Source: an uncultured Clostridia bacterium (GTDB taxonomy: Bacteria; Bacillota; Clostridia; Christensenellales; Borkfalkiaceae). Taken from it: a stretch of DNA of 64,000 nucleotides. Below the pieces are notes generated by a model. It had not been told where the DNA came from. It worked only from the letters and a program-made list of their open reading frames with translations, and ran no database searches. Positions 23,192 through 31,905 of the stretch are shown here, piece by piece (positions within the stretch are counted from its first letter, which is position 1; the number at the start of each line of letters is the position of its first letter). The DNA lies in NCBI GenBank assembly GCA_947570625.1, contig CANOUP010000005.1:1-64000 (forward strand), written 5' to 3'. The position numbers were made by a program, and so were the translations under genes.

Positions 23192-23848
23192 TTACTGTTT
23201 GGAACAGGTCTTGCCCTGCGGGTATAGGGGAAGCTCGAAGAAGCCCGCGCATACCTCGTGCGAATACTCCTGTGCGGGCGGTATTGCGCAGTAGCCGTAG
23301 CTGGGGACGAGAATTTCAACGTCTATGGCAACCTTCAAAATTACGGTTATGCAGGCGTTGACTTTAAACGTTCCCGTCGTCGGGTCGAACGTGCCTTCGG
23401 CGCACACTGCGGATACTTCCGCGGTGATTTTATAGGGCATTATCGACGGAGCGGGAACAAACAGCAATACGTCCTGAGCGACGGAAATAGTAGCCTGCGC
23501 CACTCCTTCCACGCCGTTTGCGTCGGTGTAAGCTATCTCTACAGGAATACCGACCGTCGCCTGTACTCTCGCACAGCCGGGCTTGTCGGCAAGCCTTTCC
23601 ACGTTGAGATTGGTTATGACGCCGGCGGAAGTTGTCGACCTCGCACTGATGAACGTCAAGGGGTATGTAGGGTCGGCGGGAATGCTGTCCGTAAGCGTCA
23701 GAGTATAGTTTTCTATCTGAATCTGCTTAATGCACGCGTCGAAAATTTTCTGTGCCTGAATACATACTTTTTCGCACAGGCCGTTGAGGGGATTTCCGCT
23801 TATGGTGCCGGGGCATTTATCCGATTGAAAATTCGAAAAAAATGACAT
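23192..23848 (-). CDS. Cys-containing putative spore-envelope protein
   Basis: 218 residues with GGAGG before the ATG. Cys residues cluster at both ends (CPGTISGNPLNGLCEKVCIQ and a C-terminal CSKQ). The middle is beta-rich with repeated Val/Ala/Thr strands and resembles proteins found next to LysM spore-coat genes in Clostridia. There is no signal peptide. The neighbouring LysM-like gene and spoVB suggest the spore envelope, which is inference from context. Confidence 0.55.
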   Translation of the reverse strand: MSFFSNFQSDKCPGTISGNPLNGLCEKVCIQAQKIFDACIKQIQIENYTLTLTDSIPADPTYPLTFISARSTTSAGVITNLNVERLADKPGCARVQATVGIPVEIAYTDANGVEGVAQATISVAQDVLLFVPAPSIMPYKITAEVSAVCAEGTFDPTTGTFKVNACITVILKVAIDVEILVPSYGYCAIPPAQEYSHEVCAGFFELPLYPQGKTCSKQ

Positions 23849-23893
23849 TTTGACCTCCGTTTGTTTTTATATTACATTATATGCCACGCGGTT

Positions 23894-24172
23894 TTATATC
23901 GGCACAAATAATTTGCAGGTCGGATATACGGGTTTGAAGGCGTTGAGTTTTTTCAGCTCCTCTTCGTCCGCCCCGAATTTCACCGCGACCGTTTTGTAAC
24001 TGTCGCCGGGTTTTGCGGTGTATTTCAAAAACTTGCCTTCGCTTATGCGTATCACCGCGCCTTCGAACACGCGGGCGCAGACGGGAGTATCCAGCACCCT
24101 TTCTATGTCGACGGCGGTTTGCCCGCGCTTTACCCTGAAATATTTGCTTTTGTCGGTAACGAGCGTAAACAT
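23894..24172 (-). CDS. Small LysM-type protein
   Basis: 92 residues with two LysM-like units. The second is clear (YTAKPGDSYKTVAVKFGADE, then LKKLNAF and LFVPI); the first is degenerate (RVKRGQTAVDIERVLDTP). LysM binds N-acetylglucosamine polymers; without a signal peptide it probably acts on the forespore or coat from the mother-cell side, like SafA/SpoVID-type proteins. It lies 45 bases upstream of the Cys-containing gene and diverges from spoVB. Confidence 0.75.
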   Translation of the reverse strand: MFTLVTDKSKYFRVKRGQTAVDIERVLDTPVCARVFEGAVIRISEGKFLKYTAKPGDSYKTVAVKFGADEEELKKLNAFKPVYPTCKLFVPI

Positions 24173-24236
24173 TTGTATATTATACGGTCAAACCCTGTAA
24201 AAATGTTCATAATCGGCGCGAAAAATTTGTAGAATA

Positions 24237-25742
24237 ATGTTGATGAAACAGAACATTTACAGGTCGGCGGCGTTGGTTACCGTATTTTCCACGATAGAAA
24301 AAGCGTTGAGTTTCTTTTACAGGATTGTTTTGTCGCGCATTATCGGCGCGGAAGGGCTGGGCATTTACCAGATTTGCCTTTCTGTATTCGCCGTGTTCCT
24401 GACAATGGCGTCGAGCGGTATTCCCGTAACCGTTTCAAGATTGATGGCAAAGAGCGGAGCCGAAGGCGACGTCAAAGGCAAAAACTCGGCGGTGACGGCG
24501 GGCATTTTAGGAACTTTGATATTCACCGTACCCATTGCGATAATTCTTTTCTTCGGCAGAAACCTTCTCGACTTTCTGTTTTCGGACGACAGGTGCAAGG
24601 ACATTTTCCTCCTGCTCCTGCCCGGGCTTATCCTCACTTCGGTTTACGCCGTAATCAGGGGCTCGTTCTGGGGCAACAAACAGTTTCTTCCGTACAGCGT
24701 AATAGAGCTTTTGGAGGACGCCGTCATGGTAATCCTCGGCTGTATACTCGTTTACGGGATAGCCGACCCCGTGCTCGGCGCGCAGCGCGCGACGCTAGCG
24801 GTGCTGATATCGTACGTGTTCTCGTTCATAGTTTCGCTGGGCTGGTACTTTTTCAGGGGCGGAAGGCTGGCAAACCCCAAAAGCCAGCTTAAACCGCTGT
24901 TCTCGTCCTCCCTGCCCATTACGGCAATGCGCACGTCCACTTCCGTGCTCAATTCCGCCGTCGCCGTGCTTTTGCCCGTCCTTTTGATGAGCGCTTACAA
25001 CCTTACCAATTCAGAAGCCATAAGCCTTTACGGCGTAGCCATAGGCATGAGCGTGCCCATACTGTTCATACCATCCTCGCTCATAGGCTCCATTTCCGTC
25101 GTGGTCGCGCCCGAGCTTTCGGAAAACTACTACAAAAACAACACCGCGCTGATTAAGTACGACGTAGAAAAATCAATAAAAGCCTCTATTTTCATAGCGA
25201 CTTTGCTTGTGCCCGTGCTCTTCGTGCTAGGCGGGGATATTGGCGAGGTGCTGTATTCCAACCAGCTGAGCGGTGAAATAGTGCACAGGTGCTCGTTTAT
25301 TCTTTTGCCCATGTGTCTGGCAATGATTACCACCACGGTTCTCAACTCGATGAATTGCGAGAAAAAGACGCTGGTCTACTTCATTATCGGCGCAATCGCA
25401 ATGCTTGTATGCATATTCTCGCTTACTAAGTATATAGGCATTTACTCGTACATGACGGGGCTTGCGCTCAGCTTTATAATCACCTGCGTGCTCAACCTCA
25501 ACCTTCTGAGAAAGAAATGTCCGGGACTGAAATTCGTGAAATACACGGCGCACGCGTTAATCGTCCTTGTCGGTTCGTGCCTGTTCGGCTCGTTCTTAAA
25601 CGGCATACTCGTAAACTTCGTTCCGCCCCTCGCAAGACTGTTCATATGCGCGCCCGCCTGCCTTGCGTTTACTTCCACATTCCTTTACTGCCTTGAAATG
25701 TTCACGTTCAGACCGCTTAAAAAGCTTATTTCGAAAAGGTGA
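24237..25742 (+). CDS. spoVB: Stage V sporulation protein B-like flippase
   Basis: 501 residues, about 14 membrane helices, MATE/MOP superfamily (PST-type polysaccharide exporter). The start (ALVTVFSTIEKALSFFYRIV) and the RIIGAEGLGIYQ loop are typical of SpoVB/MurJ-like lipid-II or polysaccharide flippases; conserved Arg residues sit in the central cavity region (MRTSTSVLN). SpoVB is needed for spore cortex synthesis. ATG-TTG-ATG gives two close possible starts and no clear Shine-Dalgarno sequence. The last 17 bases overlap the convergent permease gene. Confidence 0.85.
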   Translation: MLMKQNIYRSAALVTVFSTIEKALSFFYRIVLSRIIGAEGLGIYQICLSVFAVFLTMASSGIPVTVSRLMAKSGAEGDVKGKNSAVTAGILGTLIFTVPIAIILFFGRNLLDFLFSDDRCKDIFLLLLPGLILTSVYAVIRGSFWGNKQFLPYSVIELLEDAVMVILGCILVYGIADPVLGAQRATLAVLISYVFSFIVSLGWYFFRGGRLANPKSQLKPLFSSSLPITAMRTSTSVLNSAVAVLLPVLLMSAYNLTNSEAISLYGVAIGMSVPILFIPSSLIGSISVVVAPELSENYYKNNTALIKYDVEKSIKASIFIATLLVPVLFVLGGDIGEVLYSNQLSGEIVHRCSFILLPMCLAMITTTVLNSMNCEKKTLVYFIIGAIAMLVCIFSLTKYIGIYSYMTGLALSFIITCVLNLNLLRKKCPGLKFVKYTAHALIVLVGSCLFGSFLNGILVNFVPPLARLFICAPACLAFTSTFLYCLEMFTFRPLKKLISKR

Positions 25743-26100
25743 AAATCTTAGTTTCGAGAAGCAGTTTGACGGCTAGCGCGACAAGGAACGCGCCGAAAAG
25801 CTTTTTCAAAACTTCGGAAGGCAACAACGACGCGAGAAAGCCCGCGCCTACGGAAACAACGATTGCGGGAAGGACTATCCATAAAAGACCTTTGGTTTTC
25901 AAAAGCCCGTTTTCCTTGTGAACTTTAAGGGTAAACAGCGCCATGGGAAGAAAGGCTATCAGGTTGACCGCCTGCGCGGCATGCTGTTCCACGCCCATAA
26001 AAATGGTAAGCGCGGGAATGAGCACCGTTCCACCGCCCATTCCCATACCGCCGAGCATACCCGAAAAGAACCCCGCAAGCGCGAAAAGCAGAAAACTCAA
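25726..26100 (-). CDS. TauE/SafE half-permease, part 2
   Basis: 124 residues with about four membrane helices. It has the family glycine pattern near the first helix (GFFSGMLGGMGMGGGTVLIP). TauE/SafE (TSUP) proteins export sulfite, sulfoacetate or related anions and normally have about 250 residues with two such halves. Here each half is a separate gene; the ATG overlaps the stop of the other half (ATGA), so equal production of the two is likely. Substrate unknown. Confidence 0.8.
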   Translation of the reverse strand: MSFLLFALAGFFSGMLGGMGMGGGTVLIPALTIFMGVEQHAAQAVNLIAFLPMALFTLKVHKENGLLKTKGLLWIVLPAIVVSVGAGFLASLLPSEVLKKLFGAFLVALAVKLLLETKIFTFSK

Positions 26101-26456
26101 AACAGCATCCTTATGCCCGCGGCGAACATTACGGCGATAAAAATATAATTTATAACCGTTTTGGGACAGCCCGACAGCATATACGCGCCGACGATACCGC
26201 CCGCGACCGAACCTATGGCCGCGGGTATTACCACGTCCGCCGAAGCGTACCCGTTAATTATATAGATTAAAGCGCTTGCGGCGCAGACGGGCGCAATGAC
26301 GAAGATTGCCGTAGCGTGCGCCTCCTTATCCTCGTAACCCAGCATTTTACCGAGAAGGGGCACCGCAATCATTCCCCCTCCCCCGCCGAAGAGCCCGTTC
26401 ACGGCGCCTGTAAGCGCGCCCGCCGTAAGTCTTTTGAAAAAATTATTCTTTTTCAT
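26097..26456 (-). CDS. TauE/SafE half-permease, part 1
   Basis: 119 residues, about four membrane helices, with the repeat signature GAVNGLFGGGGGMIAVPLLG. It is coupled by a 4-base overlap to the second half. The two are similar but not identical, as expected for the pseudo-twofold halves of TSUP carriers. The split is clean, with two proper starts and stops, so it is not a decayed full-length gene. Confidence 0.8.
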   Translation of the reverse strand: MKKNNFFKRLTAGALTGAVNGLFGGGGGMIAVPLLGKMLGYEDKEAHATAIFVIAPVCAASALIYIINGYASADVVIPAAIGSVAGGIVGAYMLSGCPKTVINYIFIAVMFAAGIRMLF

Positions 26457-26522
26457 TTGCTTTTAAGTATGAGCAATAAGGTGAAAATAATTAAAAAATT
26501 TGCATATTCCCGCTATAATTGC

Positions 26523-26551
26523 TTGATTAAAATGCGCATTTATATTAAAAT
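26523..26551 (+). promoter_or_regulatory. Candidate promoter of the large surface-protein gene
   Basis: TTGATT (26523-26528), 17 bases, TAAAAT (26546-26551), with AAGGAAA as the ribosome binding site before the ATG at 26588. Confidence 0.4.
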
Positions 26552-26587
26552 ATCAAAGATACGATTATTTATTAAGGAAAATACGTT

Positions 26588-29500
26588 ATGTCAAAACACT
26601 TATCAAAGAAACGCAGATTAAAATACGTTTTGCTTGCGCTGACCTGCACGGCGGCTTTTTCCGTGCCGGGATTCGCGTCGGCGTGCAAGCCGGCGGAAGA
26701 AGACCCCGAGGACGATAAAAAGACGACTAAGGAAGACACTCAGCTCCTTAAAAACGGTAACTTCGAATTCTTCAACGTTCCCGAAAAAGAAGAGGACGGC
26801 AACGAGCCCGTGTACCTTATAAACACGCCCAACAACTGGACGCGCAACGGCACCTCCTCTTACACGATGTCGGGTATCATCGATACCAACAAGACCGCGT
26901 GGGATTTGATGTCGGGCAACGATTTGAAGGACAAGCTCGACGCCAATAACGAGCTTGACAAAAAGGACAGCGGTTATAAAGACTTATACGTGGACTACAA
27001 CGGCATGAAGTCCTCGGATATACCTTACCGCGACACTTACGCGGCGCTCAACGACGACAAAATCGAAGACGCCGTCAAGTACTTCGGGCTCACCGAAGAA
27101 AACGGCAAATACTATTATAACGGAACCGAGGTCTATTACGAGGTAGGCGAAAAGGACGTTAAAATATTCTATTTCGACGAGGACCTTACACAGCCCCTCA
27201 CGAGAGAGCGTATTCCCAACCCCGGCACCCACTACAATCTCGACAAGGATTCGAGCGGGTATTTCTACACCGACGCCGAGGGCGAAAGGGTCGACGTTTA
27301 TAAGGACGATAACGGCGACTACTTCCTCAACAAGGACGGAGAAAAATACAGCGGAACTTTCACTAACGTTCTGATGCTTCACAATTACTCCAACTCCGCG
27401 CACAACGGCATCGCGCAGAACTACTCCTCCGTTTCGGTCACCCTTCCCGCAAACACGTCGGCGGAAATTTCGGTTTGGGTAAAGACCCAGAACCTCTTCT
27501 ACCACGGCGGGGAAACGGTTACTCAGGACAGGGGCGCTTACATCTCCGTTTCGCACACGGTCGGAAGCACTTCCCTCGACGATTTCAAAATTACTAATAT
27601 CAACACGCAGAAGCTTCTCGGCGACAGCCAGAAGAATAACGGCTGGGTGGAATATACGGTATACGTAAACGCATGCGACTTCGCTTCGAGCACGGTTTCT
27701 TTGAAGCTCGGTCTGGGCGAGGACGACAAGCCCGTCGAAGGCTATGCGTTCTTCGACGACATAACGGTTACGCAGTTTAACGAACTCGAAAACGAGGATT
27801 GCACCTATTCGGCAAACGAAGCCGAAATCAATAAACACTATAACCTCGAAAGCGGAACGCAGCAGGCTTTCGCCTCCATTAACAGCGACGCTTCTGAAAA
27901 AGTTTTCAAAACCGACGTTTACAGAAGAAACGACAAAGTAATCGCGGAACGCTTCTCCCAATGCCGTCATTTCCTTCTCGACCTCGCTTCGCACGGCAAA
28001 TATACCTCCTACGATTTCGCCGACGGAGTGAAAGCGGGACTTACGGTTGACGACAAAGATTACGTTTCCTCCACCGACAACTCTTTTGCAAAAAATTTTC
28101 TGGGCAAAGTTACGGTAAAAGAAACGGGCAAAGTCAAGCTTCCCGCCGAACTGAAAAATATGCCTAATGGGCTGGATACGAGTTCCGATTTGATAGCGCT
28201 TGTACCCGCGGATAAGAAGTTCACCTCTTCCGAAACGCAATACTACGAAAGACTTAACGAAATCCTTTTCTATAAAGACGGCGATACCGAAGCATCTTCG
28301 GTTGCTTCCCTTCCCAACGCAGACAGCAGTACGCAGACGCTTTTAATGCTTTCCGCAAGGGGCGCAGGTTACACCTCCTCCTTCGAATTCAAGGTAGGCG
28401 CGGGCGAACGCAAAATTATATCCTTCTGGGTTAAAACATCCGATATGGAAGGCGGTACGGCAAGCACGATAAAGCTTACCGACGCAAACAACGAGGATAC
28501 GACGGCAAGCCTTACGCTCGACACTACGGGCAAAAAGACAAAGCTGGGCGACAACGAGGACATTTACAACGGCTGGGTACAGTGCTTCTTCTTCGTCAAC
28601 AACGAAGACGAAAACGAACAGACGGGCGAAAAGACGCTTAAACTCGAACTCAGCTTCGGCAACACGACAATAAACGGCACAGCGGTAAGCGCTTACAAAG
28701 CGGGCTGGGGCGCGCTGACGAACGTTCATTACCTCGACGCGGTAGACGAGGACATCTACGAACTTACGAGCACGGGCGACACTTCGGGAAGCCTTGTTAT
28801 CCCCGAGAACCCCGCAAAGAACACCAATGTGTTCGCGGAAGTTTACGGCAATCAGTCCAACGACATAAAAGAAAACATTGTCAAACCCTCGGGTTACAGC
28901 GGTGTTAACGGCGGAAGCTCGAATATAGTAAACAACGGCGCAATCTCCCTCCCCTTCGATTCGATTGACACGAACAAGTACGCGGGACTTATCAACAGGG
29001 ATTACGTAGACGGCTATATGAACGGCAAGGGCGCGCCCTGGTACAAAACGCTTCTTAACAACTTCGGCGTTCAGACGAGCGGTATCGACAGCCAGACGAG
29101 CTGGAACAAGGTATTCGACGAAAAGGCTTACCAACCGCTTATAATAATCAACAAGTTAAGAAAATACACCGAAAACGTAACTGCCGACAAGGACAATTAC
29201 ACCAACTATTATATAGAAGACGCCCAGGGCGATATAGAAACCTTCGACGGCAAGAAGTACAGAAAAGCAACTTCGAGCGACGAGTTCGACGAGGATACGA
29301 AATACTACACTCTCAAAGACGTGCTCAACTACGGCTATCTCGGAAGTTCGGCTACCGTCAACGCAAACAGCTACTCGGCGGTAAGCGTGAGAGTCAAGGT
29401 TTCCAAAGGCGCAGTCGCTTACGTATACCTTGCGGACACTTCCGCAGGCAATGCGGTGCTCGGCTTCGACACCCCCGCCTACACCTTCTGGTACGACGAG

Positions 29501-30925
29501 GACGGCAACGTTCTTAAAGGCGAAATCGACGAGGACGCTTCGCTTGCCGACAGGAAAGCAAATATTCTCTACTCGCTTAGGACGGACGGTCTTTACGAGG
29601 ACGCGGAAGGCAACCTTTACGCCAACACCTGGAACTATACCAAATTATATAAAGACCAGACCGTAACTTACTACGACGAAGACGGAAAGCCGATAAGCTT
29701 CGAAGACCTGAAAAAGGGCGAAACGTACTACGCCGACAGCGCGAAAACGAAGATGGCAAACCACTTCCTCGTTAACGGCAAGGGCGTTAAACTGTACGAA
29801 TACAAGGACGGCAATTATCACTATATCGTAGACGGCAAAACGCAGGACAGCGCGGTACACCCCTTCGAAACCAAATATGCAAGATACAGCAGTATTTCCG
29901 AAAAGTACACCGTGTGCATTGACGCGCGCTACGACAAGGACGGCAAATACTTCACCGACCCCGCTTGCGGAGAACTCGGCTACGACAAGAACGGCAAGAA
30001 AGTTTCGGATAAATGGATTACGGTTACTTTCGTAATTCACACGGGAAGCGACTCCAAGTCCTACCGCCTTGAACTTTGGAGCGGTTCGAGAGAAAGTACG
30101 GGCGTAAAAGAGGACGGCACGACGGAATTCAAAGCCGACAGTAGCGTTATCTTCGATTACAGCTACACCTCCGTTGCCGACGATACTCTTAAAACCTATT
30201 ACGAAAACGAGATTATAAAAGCTTACCAGAAACTGCTTATCGAAAACGGCGTAACCGAATTCGATTCATCCGCAGAAAACATAAGCTACTATGAAAAGCT
30301 TGCAAAAGAACACAAGCTTACGGTTGACGGCGAACTTCTTAACAGCTACAAGGCGCGTTACCTTACGTACAGCCTGTACGACTCGGCAAACTATCAGCCC
30401 TTCAACGCAGATACCGCCGACGAAACTTCTACCGGTTACGACTACAAGATAAACGACTGGAACGAAACGCTTGCTTACCTTGAAATTTCGGAAGACGACG
30501 CGTACACGGTATTCGCCGACTACGCGACGGTTAACCAGAACATCGAGCTGGGCGTTGCGGAAGAAGAGGAAGAAGAAGAAACCGAGGAAGAAAACAACTC
30601 TAATATTTGGCTCCTCGTATCCTCCATCCTGCTCGTCGTCGCGCTGGTATTCGCAATGCTTGCGATACTTGCAAAAGATATGATGAAGAAGTCGCGCCAT
30701 AACAAGATTACCGGCAAGAACACCTACGACCACAACAAAGTAAACCGCTATATGAGGAAACTCAAAATCAGCAAGGAAGAAATCGAGGAAGTCGAAGCTC
30801 CTGCCGAAGCTCAGCCCGAAGCCGACGAAACGGTCGACGAAACGGCAGATGAAGCAAACGAAACTGCGGAACCCGAACAAACGGAAGAAGAACCCGCGGA
30901 CGAAGGCGAAAATAAAGACGAGTAA
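26588..30925 (+). CDS. Very large membrane-anchored surface protein
   Basis: 1445 residues. A basic N terminus and hydrophobic core (YVLLALTCTAAFSVPGFASAC) make a signal peptide; Cys33 could be lipidated, though the lipobox is weak. The ectodomain has two segments resembling carbohydrate-binding jelly rolls: one opens with LLKNGNFEFF and contains ISVWVKTQNLF, the other contains KIISFWVKTSDMEGG. Between and after them are many Tyr/Asp/Lys-rich YYxxxG-type units (DGKKYRKATSSDEFDEDTKY). Near residue 1336 a single helix (IWLLVSSILLVVALVFAMLA) anchors it, and the cytoplasmic tail is strongly acidic. It could bind extracellular glycans. Its terminator was the target of element A. Confidence 0.75.
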   Translation: MSKHLSKKRRLKYVLLALTCTAAFSVPGFASACKPAEEDPEDDKKTTKEDTQLLKNGNFEFFNVPEKEEDGNEPVYLINTPNNWTRNGTSSYTMSGIIDTNKTAWDLMSGNDLKDKLDANNELDKKDSGYKDLYVDYNGMKSSDIPYRDTYAALNDDKIEDAVKYFGLTEENGKYYYNGTEVYYEVGEKDVKIFYFDEDLTQPLTRERIPNPGTHYNLDKDSSGYFYTDAEGERVDVYKDDNGDYFLNKDGEKYSGTFTNVLMLHNYSNSAHNGIAQNYSSVSVTLPANTSAEISVWVKTQNLFYHGGETVTQDRGAYISVSHTVGSTSLDDFKITNINTQKLLGDSQKNNGWVEYTVYVNACDFASSTVSLKLGLGEDDKPVEGYAFFDDITVTQFNELENEDCTYSANEAEINKHYNLESGTQQAFASINSDASEKVFKTDVYRRNDKVIAERFSQCRHFLLDLASHGKYTSYDFADGVKAGLTVDDKDYVSSTDNSFAKNFLGKVTVKETGKVKLPAELKNMPNGLDTSSDLIALVPADKKFTSSETQYYERLNEILFYKDGDTEASSVASLPNADSSTQTLLMLSARGAGYTSSFEFKVGAGERKIISFWVKTSDMEGGTASTIKLTDANNEDTTASLTLDTTGKKTKLGDNEDIYNGWVQCFFFVNNEDENEQTGEKTLKLELSFGNTTINGTAVSAYKAGWGALTNVHYLDAVDEDIYELTSTGDTSGSLVIPENPAKNTNVFAEVYGNQSNDIKENIVKPSGYSGVNGGSSNIVNNGAISLPFDSIDTNKYAGLINRDYVDGYMNGKGAPWYKTLLNNFGVQTSGIDSQTSWNKVFDEKAYQPLIIINKLRKYTENVTADKDNYTNYYIEDAQGDIETFDGKKYRKATSSDEFDEDTKYYTLKDVLNYGYLGSSATVNANSYSAVSVRVKVSKGAVAYVYLADTSAGNAVLGFDTPAYTFWYDEDGNVLKGEIDEDASLADRKANILYSLRTDGLYEDAEGNLYANTWNYTKLYKDQTVTYYDEDGKPISFEDLKKGETYYADSAKTKMANHFLVNGKGVKLYEYKDGNYHYIVDGKTQDSAVHPFETKYARYSSISEKYTVCIDARYDKDGKYFTDPACGELGYDKNGKKVSDKWITVTFVIHTGSDSKSYRLELWSGSRESTGVKEDGTTEFKADSSVIFDYSYTSVADDTLKTYYENEIIKAYQKLLIENGVTEFDSSAENISYYEKLAKEHKLTVDGELLNSYKARYLTYSLYDSANYQPFNADTADETSTGYDYKINDWNETLAYLEISEDDAYTVFADYATVNQNIELGVAEEEEEEETEEENNSNIWLLVSSILLVVALVFAMLAILAKDMMKKSRHNKITGKNTYDHNKVNRYMRKLKISKEEIEEVEAPAEAQPEADETVDETADEANETAEPEQTEEEPADEGENKDE

Positions 30926-30937
30926 TCAATACCCGAT

Positions 30938-30957
30938 AAAAAAACCTGTTGCTTAAA
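30938..30957. terminator. Left arm of an interrupted terminator
   Basis: AAAAAACCTGTTGC followed by TTAAA is one arm of a hairpin; the other arm, GCAACAGGTTTTTT, is at 31890-31903. Joined at TAAA they make a perfect bidirectional terminator with a 14-bp stem between two convergent genes. The junction TAAA occurs at 30954-30957 and again at 31886-31889. Confidence 0.75.
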
Positions 30958-31021
30958 TCGCAATTCTAATAGGGATTAAAAAACTAAATTATTAAGAGTT
31001 GTACTTTTAAGCGAGGACAAA

Positions 31022-31050
31022 AGCTCTCGAACATATCGTTCGAGAGCTTT
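31022..31050. terminator. Element A trailing-end terminator
   Basis: GCTCTCGAACA and TGTTCGAGAGC-type arms (the centre differs slightly) with A and T runs on both sides make a bidirectional terminator. Near-identical hairpins occur at 45031-45055 (B) and 45633-45658 (C). Confidence 0.8.
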
Positions 31051-31098
31051 TTACTACAAACTATTTAGAAAGACAAATTGAAATTTATCTTATTATGA

Positions 31099-31665
31099 TT
31101 ATCTTAACTGTCGCAATTTTTTAGACTGCCGTACAATGCCGAATATACATAAGCCTAACACTACCGACGAAACCGGAATTAAAATACTGTAAACGATTAA
31201 AGCTGTATTGCGTTTTAATGATTCCTTATTAACAGACAGACAGCATAAACCATTATCGGCTATAAGCATTTTCTTTGTCGGTTCGTCGGCTATCATTTGC
31301 TTAATAACTTGCTCTCGCGCACTCAACTCATCTCTTGTTGTGCATTCAACGGTATCTAAATATTCATCTGTATATGTGTTGCCATTGGCATCAATATATT
31401 CATATACTATGTGAAAACGCCCGCGCCATATTCTCATATAAGGTTCGTCTGGATTTGTTAATCTATAATCATCATAATAGTACTTATAATGAGCATCAAC
31501 CTCAATGCCGTTTTCGTATAAATACTTCACTGCTTGTGGGTATTTTAACGCTTGCGGAAACTCACATATTGAAATAATAATCAAAGCACTTGCGATAATG
31601 GCAAAAACGCAAGAGATAATCAAAATTATTACATACTGTTTTTTACTGTCTTTTTGTGTTTTCAT
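31099..31665 (-). CDS. DUF3592-like membrane protein (cargo of element A)
   Basis: 188 residues with an N-terminal helix (YVIILIISCVFAIIASALII) and a C-terminal helix (TALIVYSILIPVSSVVLGLC) around an outer domain. That domain contains GNTYTDEYLDTVECT, resembling DUF3592 proteins. GCGGAG lies six bases before the ATG, within the leader shared by the cargo modules. Function unknown. Low G+C and codon use differ from the chromosomal neighbours on both sides, consistent with transfer. Confidence 0.7.
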   Translation of the reverse strand: MKTQKDSKKQYVIILIISCVFAIIASALIIISICEFPQALKYPQAVKYLYENGIEVDAHYKYYYDDYRLTNPDEPYMRIWRGRFHIVYEYIDANGNTYTDEYLDTVECTTRDELSAREQVIKQMIADEPTKKMLIADNGLCCLSVNKESLKRNTALIVYSILIPVSSVVLGLCIFGIVRQSKKLRQLR

Positions 31666-31700
31666 TTAATCTCCGCTAAATTACTGTTTATCGTAGTTTC

Positions 31701-31729
31701 ATAATATCACGAAAAATGAAAGAACGCAA
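31701..31729 (-). promoter_or_regulatory. Cargo promoter of element A
   Basis: TTGCGT (31724-31729), 17 bases, TATTAT (31701-31706). It is followed by the leader ACGATAAACAGTAATTTAGC and GGAG, also seen before the genes at 43709 and 45254. Confidence 0.65.
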
Positions 31730-31813
31730 CTGATTGAATTTTGCGGGAAATATAAAAAATATCTATATCTCACTAGGCTACGAATAGCATAGTCGTCCAC
31801 GAAAAAAAGTACA

Positions 31814-31840
31814 GAAAAGGCACAGCTTAACGCTATGCCT
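31814..31840 (-). terminator. Element A leading-end terminator
   Basis: A 9-bp stem (AGGCATAGC with GCTGTGCCT) followed by TTTTCTG, reading inward. It is homologous to the hairpin at 39241-39266 at the same place in element B. Confidence 0.6.
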
Positions 31841-31885
31841 AAATCTTTTATTTGCGTCTTATTAAATTCCCTATGGGAATTACGG

Positions 31886-31904
31886 TAAAGCAACAGGTTT
31901 TTTA
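31886..31904. terminator. Right arm of the interrupted terminator
   Basis: TAAA, then GCAACAGGTTTTTT, the partner of 30938-30957. The arm begins two bases beyond the stop codon of the rRNA methyltransferase gene on the minus strand. Confidence 0.75.
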
Positions 31905-31905
31905 T

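Larger units (their letters stand above)
30958..31885 (-). mobile_element. Element A: 928-bp single-cargo insertion in a terminator loop
   Basis: It is flanked by TAAA on both sides (TTTA in the element's own reading direction). Its ends are imperfect inverted repeats: the leading end (31885 inward) reads CCGTAATTCCCATAGGGAAT and the trailing end reads TCGCAATTCTAATAGGGATT. Inside are a terminator near the leading end, a 23-bp block shared with element B (31759-31781), a promoter and leader, one gene, a terminator hairpin and a block shared with B and C. It carries no recombinase, so it must have moved in trans or be a deletion derivative of a B-like element. Confidence 0.75.

Noticed and set aside
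26984..28240. 418-codon leftward frame inside the large surface-protein gene
   Set aside because: Antisense shadow; GC-biased codon positions of the real gene keep it open. The same applies to long frames opposite gyrA (45983-47347), gyrB (48607-50289) and the P-type ATPase (37826-39166).
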